Shown here piece by piece: positions 63,314-64,000 of a stretch of 64,000 nucleotides of DNA (position 1 is the first letter of the stretch; each line of letters begins with the position of its first letter). The notes under the pieces were generated by a model that saw only the letters and a program-made list of their open reading frames with translations, was not told where the DNA came from and searched no databases. Source of the stretch: RHLJ01 sp040222455 (GTDB lineage: Bacteria > Bacteroidota > Rhodothermia > Balneolales > Balneolaceae); the NCBI GenBank assembly GCA_040222455.1, contig JAVKDD010000015.1, forward strand, positions 1 to 64,000, written 5' to 3'. A program made the position numbers and the translations under genes.

Positions 63314-64000
63314 TATAGGTTACTCCCTACTTGAAAAGCAATGAGAGAACAGAGATAAGCAAGTATTGTCATATAGCTAAACATAGCTACAGGCCATTTC
63401 CATGAATTGGTTTCTCTTCGAACAATGGCGATAGTACTCATGCATTGCATCGCGAGGGCAAAGAAAATCATTAGAGAAATTGCAGTTGCCACCGAATAAA
63501 CGGGTTGACCGGTTACGGGGTTAATATCATTAATCAGTTTCTCTTTCAAGGTCTCATTTACATCATCTCCTTCCTCAATACTATAAATAGTATTAAGTGT
63601 ACCTACCATTACTTCTCTTGCGGCAAATGAGGTTAAAAGAGCAATTCCTATTTTCCAGTCAAAACCTAACGGTTCAATAGTTGGCTCAATAATTTGCCCA
63701 AATCGACCTGCAAAACTATGTCTCAGTTGATACGATTCTATTGTTTCTTCAGTATTAGCTTTTTCAACATATTCCTCATTTCCAACTTTTGGGAATGAAG
63801 CCAAAAACCAAAGTACTATTGAAATAGCTACAATAATCTTACCAGCCTCTGTGACAAATACTTTTCCTCTCTCGGCTGTATTCTGAAATACAACCGACCA
63901 CTTTGGCATTTTATAACTCGGTAATTCCATGATAAATGGAGTTTGTTGACCACTTGGGAATATTTTCTTCATAACTGCAGCTGAAAGTACAGCCATCACG
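63313..64000 (-). CDS. feoB: ferrous iron transport protein B, C-terminal part
   Basis: 228 residues of the C-terminus; the G-domain and first half lie beyond the window. The gate-type TM regions with FeoB features are visible: 'FVTEAGKIIVAISIVLWFLASFP', 'RFGQIIEPTIEPLGFDWKIGIALLTSFAAREVMVGTLNTIYS' and 'ISLMIFFALAMQCMSTIAIVRRETNSWKWP'. FeoB imports Fe(II) across the inner membrane. It is coupled to the Cys-rich peptide gene downstream. Confidence 0.95.
   Translation of the reverse strand, partial: VMAVLSAAVMKKIFPSGQQTPFIMELPSYKMPKWSVVFQNTAERGKVFVTEAGKIIVAISIVLWFLASFPKVGNEEYVEKANTEETIESYQLRHSFAGRFGQIIEPTIEPLGFDWKIGIALLTSFAAREVMVGTLNTIYSIEEGDDVNETLKEKLINDINPVTGQPVYSVATAISLMIFFALAMQCMSTIAIVRRETNSWKWPVAMFSYMTILAYLCSLIAFQVGSNL

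Noticed and set aside
1..64000. CRISPR arrays, tRNA genes, transposase genes or phage genes
   Set aside because: No regularly spaced repeats, tRNA-like cloverleaf, transposase or phage-type protein was seen on reading the window.

Overview
The window comes from an AT-rich member of the Bacteroidota/Balneolota side of the FCB group. The clues are a secreted protein with a type IX secretion sorting domain of the 'YQNYPNPFNPSTTI' type, many FtsX/MacB-like permeases, secreted PD40 (TolB-like) propellers, membrane-anchored AraC regulators and frequent TTG starts. Balneolaceae is my best guess, at moderate confidence. The left edge is the 5' end of a 16S rRNA gene on the minus strand, with its leader and a putative promoter.

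Region 1 (0.3-12.8 kb) is mostly household and signalling genes: a queuosine-precursor (VUT/YhhQ) transporter facing a TetR regulator plus an ABC1/UbiB kinase-like protein, a hybrid histidine kinase, hflK-hflC with a clear terminator, a large membrane SpoIIE-type phosphatase, and an NtrY-like kinase with an NtrC-like sigma-54 activator.

Region 2 (12.8-36.5 kb) is the standout. It is a 23-kb array of one HlyD-type adaptor, two MacB/LolD-type ATPases, eight paralogous 784-819 aa FtsX/MacB-type permeases, a secreted NTF2-like protein and a decayed ninth permease. Four promoters in the array share one rigid layout: two 16-bp near-palindromes starting 21 bp apart, then a sigma-54 -24/-12 promoter whose first base lies exactly 53 bp beyond the end of the second palindrome. 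The divergent NtrC-type regulator and its kinase are the obvious candidates for controlling all four operons, which makes a self-contained, kinase-controlled multi-permease export regulon.

Region 3 (36.5-41.5 kb) has a MITE-like palindromic repeat, rnhA, pyrF and a PD40-amidohydrolase fusion.

Region 4 (41.5-63.2 kb) is an accessory region of secreted or membrane proteins: propellers, an EreA/ChaN-like protein, a TlpA-like lipoprotein, a serine hydrolase, an amidohydrolase, two MBL-fold proteins, a leucine-rich-repeat protein, a membrane LytTR regulator and two membrane AraC regulators. It carries a recurring inverted-repeat site (core ATTCATGAAT, arms GTCTT/AAGAC) in at least eight intergenic regions. 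In four of them the core lies exactly 68 nt before a start codon or fossil start codon. Four loci here are interrupted: one frameshift, two in-frame TGA codons and one short relic with an in-frame TAA. Duplicated 5' leaders show growth by local duplication.

The right edge is the C-terminal part of feoB with a 46-aa Cys-rich FeoB-associated membrane peptide.
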